A DNA stretch of 13,592 bases from an uncultured Clostridia bacterium. Lineage in GTDB: Bacteria; Bacillota; Clostridia; Oscillospirales; Butyricicoccaceae. Below, piece by piece: positions 12,356 to 13,592 of this stretch (position 1 is its first letter; every line of letters starts with the position of its first letter). The translations under genes and the position numbers were made by a program. The stretch spans positions 1 to 13,592 of the forward strand of contig CAJUSB010000087.1 in assembly GCA_910589115.1 (NCBI GenBank). Reading direction: 5' to 3'. The notes beneath the pieces were generated by a model. That model saw nothing but the letters and a program-made list of their open reading frames with translations. It did no database searches and was not told the DNA's origin.

Positions 12356-13592
12356 TTATTTGATTACCATCCATGAGGATATAACCATTCGCTGAACCTC
12401 ACTTGTCCCTTCGTAAATTTCAGTGATTTTAGAATCTCTCATAAGACGTTCAAACGGGAATCTGTTTGTGTAGCCATCATCGCCAACGAGCTGCATACAA
12501 CGCCTGGTTACATTGGTTGCTGCTTCAGACGCGTACAGTTTACCCATTGCAGCCAAATGGGAATACGGGTCATGATCCTGTTTGGCCTGTGCAGCCCGAT
12601 AAATCAGCAGCCGTGCAGCATCTACCCGGGCTTGCATATCAGCAAGCTCGAACTGGACATATTGATACTGTGAAATCCGCTGTTCATGCAAGCAGTGTGT
12701 GGTTACATATTCTTTGCAGTGATCGATTGCGGACTGGGCAATACCCAACGCCTGAGCTCCAACGCCAATACGTCCACCATCCAGTGTAGCAAGTGCAATC
12801 TTAAACCCTTTACCGCGTTCACCTATATAGAAAACGTCAGAGTTTTGCCGGATATTTCTTACAATCATAAATACATTTAAGATTTCTGCAAATATTTCAA
12901 TCGGAACACTTTTTAAGTTTGCTATATTTACATACAAAATAGAGATGAACATATCTAACTTAACGTTGGCAAGATACCATCGTTTTCTATATAACAGATT
13001 TTCTTTCGGGATTTTGCAGTCCTGAAAGATCAGCTCATAGGTAGCGGATCCACGGATACCCATCTTCTTTTCCTTCGCGCCAAAGGTAAAACCAGGTGTC
13101 CCCTTTTCTACAATGAATCCGGAAATCCCACGGCTTCCCTTATCCGGGTCGGTCACAGCAGAGATGTAATATGTATCTGCATAATAGCCGTTGGTAATGA
13201 ATACCTTCTGTCCATTCAGCACCCAGTGATCCCCTGCATCAACGGCAGTCATTTTCTGGTTCCCCAGATCACTGCCCGCAGAAGGTTCAGTAACACCAAA
13301 AGCACCCAACTTTTGGCCCTTGCACAGCGGAACAAGGAATTTCTGCTTCTGTTCCTCTGTACCAAATTCAATCAGCGGCCACGAACCCAATGAGTGGTGA
13401 TCTGACAACATAACTGCTGTCGTTGCACAATGCTTTGCCAATTCCTCAACCACAGCAATATAAGCAAGATACGAATGCTCAGCGCCGCCGTATTTCTTCG
13501 GATAGCAAATGCCCATCATGCCCATTCCGCGCAGCTTTTCGGTGGTGTCATAATATGGTTGACAACTCGAATTTTCTTCCGAAAAAGAATAT
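12356..13592 (-). CDS. Acyl-CoA dehydrogenase, 5' end off the window, carrying an in-frame insertion
   Basis: This FAD enzyme family oxidises acyl-CoA thioesters to enoyl-CoA and passes electrons to ETF. In Clostridia a short-chain (butyryl-CoA) role is common, but the substrate is not determined here. The frame stays open to the right edge, so the start is missing. Numbering from the Met at 13525, FGVTEPSAGSD (76-86) is the FAD/acyl-CoA signature, FITNG is at 109-113, and the catalytic Glu is E372 in IYEGTSEVQR. Residues 179-234 are foreign to the family. They fall between KIPKENLL and GERGKGFKIA, which normally adjoin, and are encoded by an AT-rich element with inverted ends. The usual RxxFG segment reads HCLHE here, and GGxG reads GDDG (348-351). 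The gene may be decaying, although no stop or frameshift is seen. Confidence 0.85.
   Translation of the reverse strand, partial: YSFSEENSSCQPYYDTTEKLRGMGMMGICYPKKYGGAEHSYLAYIAVVEELAKHCATTAVMLSDHHSLGSWPLIEFGTEEQKQKFLVPLCKGQKLGAFGVTEPSAGSDLGNQKMTAVDAGDHWVLNGQKVFITNGYYADTYYISAVTDPDKGSRGISGFIVEKGTPGFTFGAKEKKMGIRGSATYELIFQDCKIPKENLLYRKRWYLANVKLDMFISILYVNIANLKSVPIEIFAEILNVFMIVRNIRQNSDVFYIGERGKGFKIALATLDGGRIGVGAQALGIAQSAIDHCKEYVTTHCLHEQRISQYQYVQFELADMQARVDAARLLIYRAAQAKQDHDPYSHLAAMGKLYASEAATNVTRRCMQLVGDDGYTNRFPFERLMRDSKITEIYEGTSEVQRMVISSWMVIK
12824..12993. mobile_element. MITE-like insertion with 13-bp inverted ends and TA duplication
   Basis: TATATAGAAAACG (12824-12836) and its exact complement CGTTTTCTATATA (12981-12993) bound an AT-rich segment. 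A weaker extension of the inverted repeat gives about 20 of 26 matching bases, including a second TTGCC block. Removing 168 bp and keeping one TA rejoins the flanks to read ...ENLL-GERGKG..., the normal acyl-CoA dehydrogenase sequence. This indicates insertion at a TA dinucleotide with TA duplication, as for IS630/Tc1-mariner-type elements. It carries no transposase. On the minus strand it is read through as 56 codons with no stop. Confidence 0.82.

Overview
The window looks like chromosome from a GC-rich, endospore-forming member of the Clostridia, probably Oscillospirales/Ruminococcaceae-like. This is an inference from a complete spoIIA operon, strong AGGAGG-type ribosome binding sites, the recA-recX-rimO-pgsA-cysS gene order, and families of GC-rich intergenic hairpin repeats. 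There are no rRNA or tRNA genes and no CRISPR array.

Layout. (1) 1-159: a structured intergenic repeat. (2) 236-7093, plus strand: a housekeeping block of prmC, recA, recX, rimO, pgsA, a GNAT acetyltransferase and cysS. Gaps are short from recX onward, so recX to cysS may be one or two transcripts. (3) 7156-7287: two terminator hairpins closing this block and the facing gene. (4) 7460-8446, minus strand: a cysteine-rich, Gly/Pro-tailed protein that looks like a spore-surface component. It diverges from a plus-strand membrane-anchored protein (8705-9289). The region between them holds a SigK-like promoter on the minus strand and a SigE-like promoter on the plus strand. (5) 9312-9595: a cluster of seven hairpins, then an intrinsic terminator, then spoIIAA-spoIIAB-spoIIAC (9712-11176) with translationally coupled starts. 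(6) 11203-11482: a second, longer copy of the structured repeat. (7) Minus strand: cobO (11523-12047) with its own sigma-A-type promoter, and the body of an acyl-CoA dehydrogenase gene that runs off the right edge.

How the genes relate. The left half covers translation (PrmC, RimO, CysS), recombination (RecA, RecX) and phospholipid synthesis (PgsA). The middle is a sporulation neighbourhood: the forespore sigma-F switch sits beside two genes whose candidate promoters are mother-cell types. The right end is metabolic (cobalamin adenosylation, acyl-CoA oxidation) and visibly more AT-rich.

Most unusual points: a 168-bp AT-rich, MITE-like insertion with 13-bp inverted ends and a TA duplication lies in frame inside the acyl-CoA dehydrogenase gene and adds 56 codons without a stop. 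PgsA carries an extra segment with the GIIGGADGPT motif of Na+-translocating decarboxylase beta subunits. Two distant copies of the intergenic repeat keep perfect hairpins although the stem sequences differ. RecA has an altered, longer L2 DNA-binding loop.
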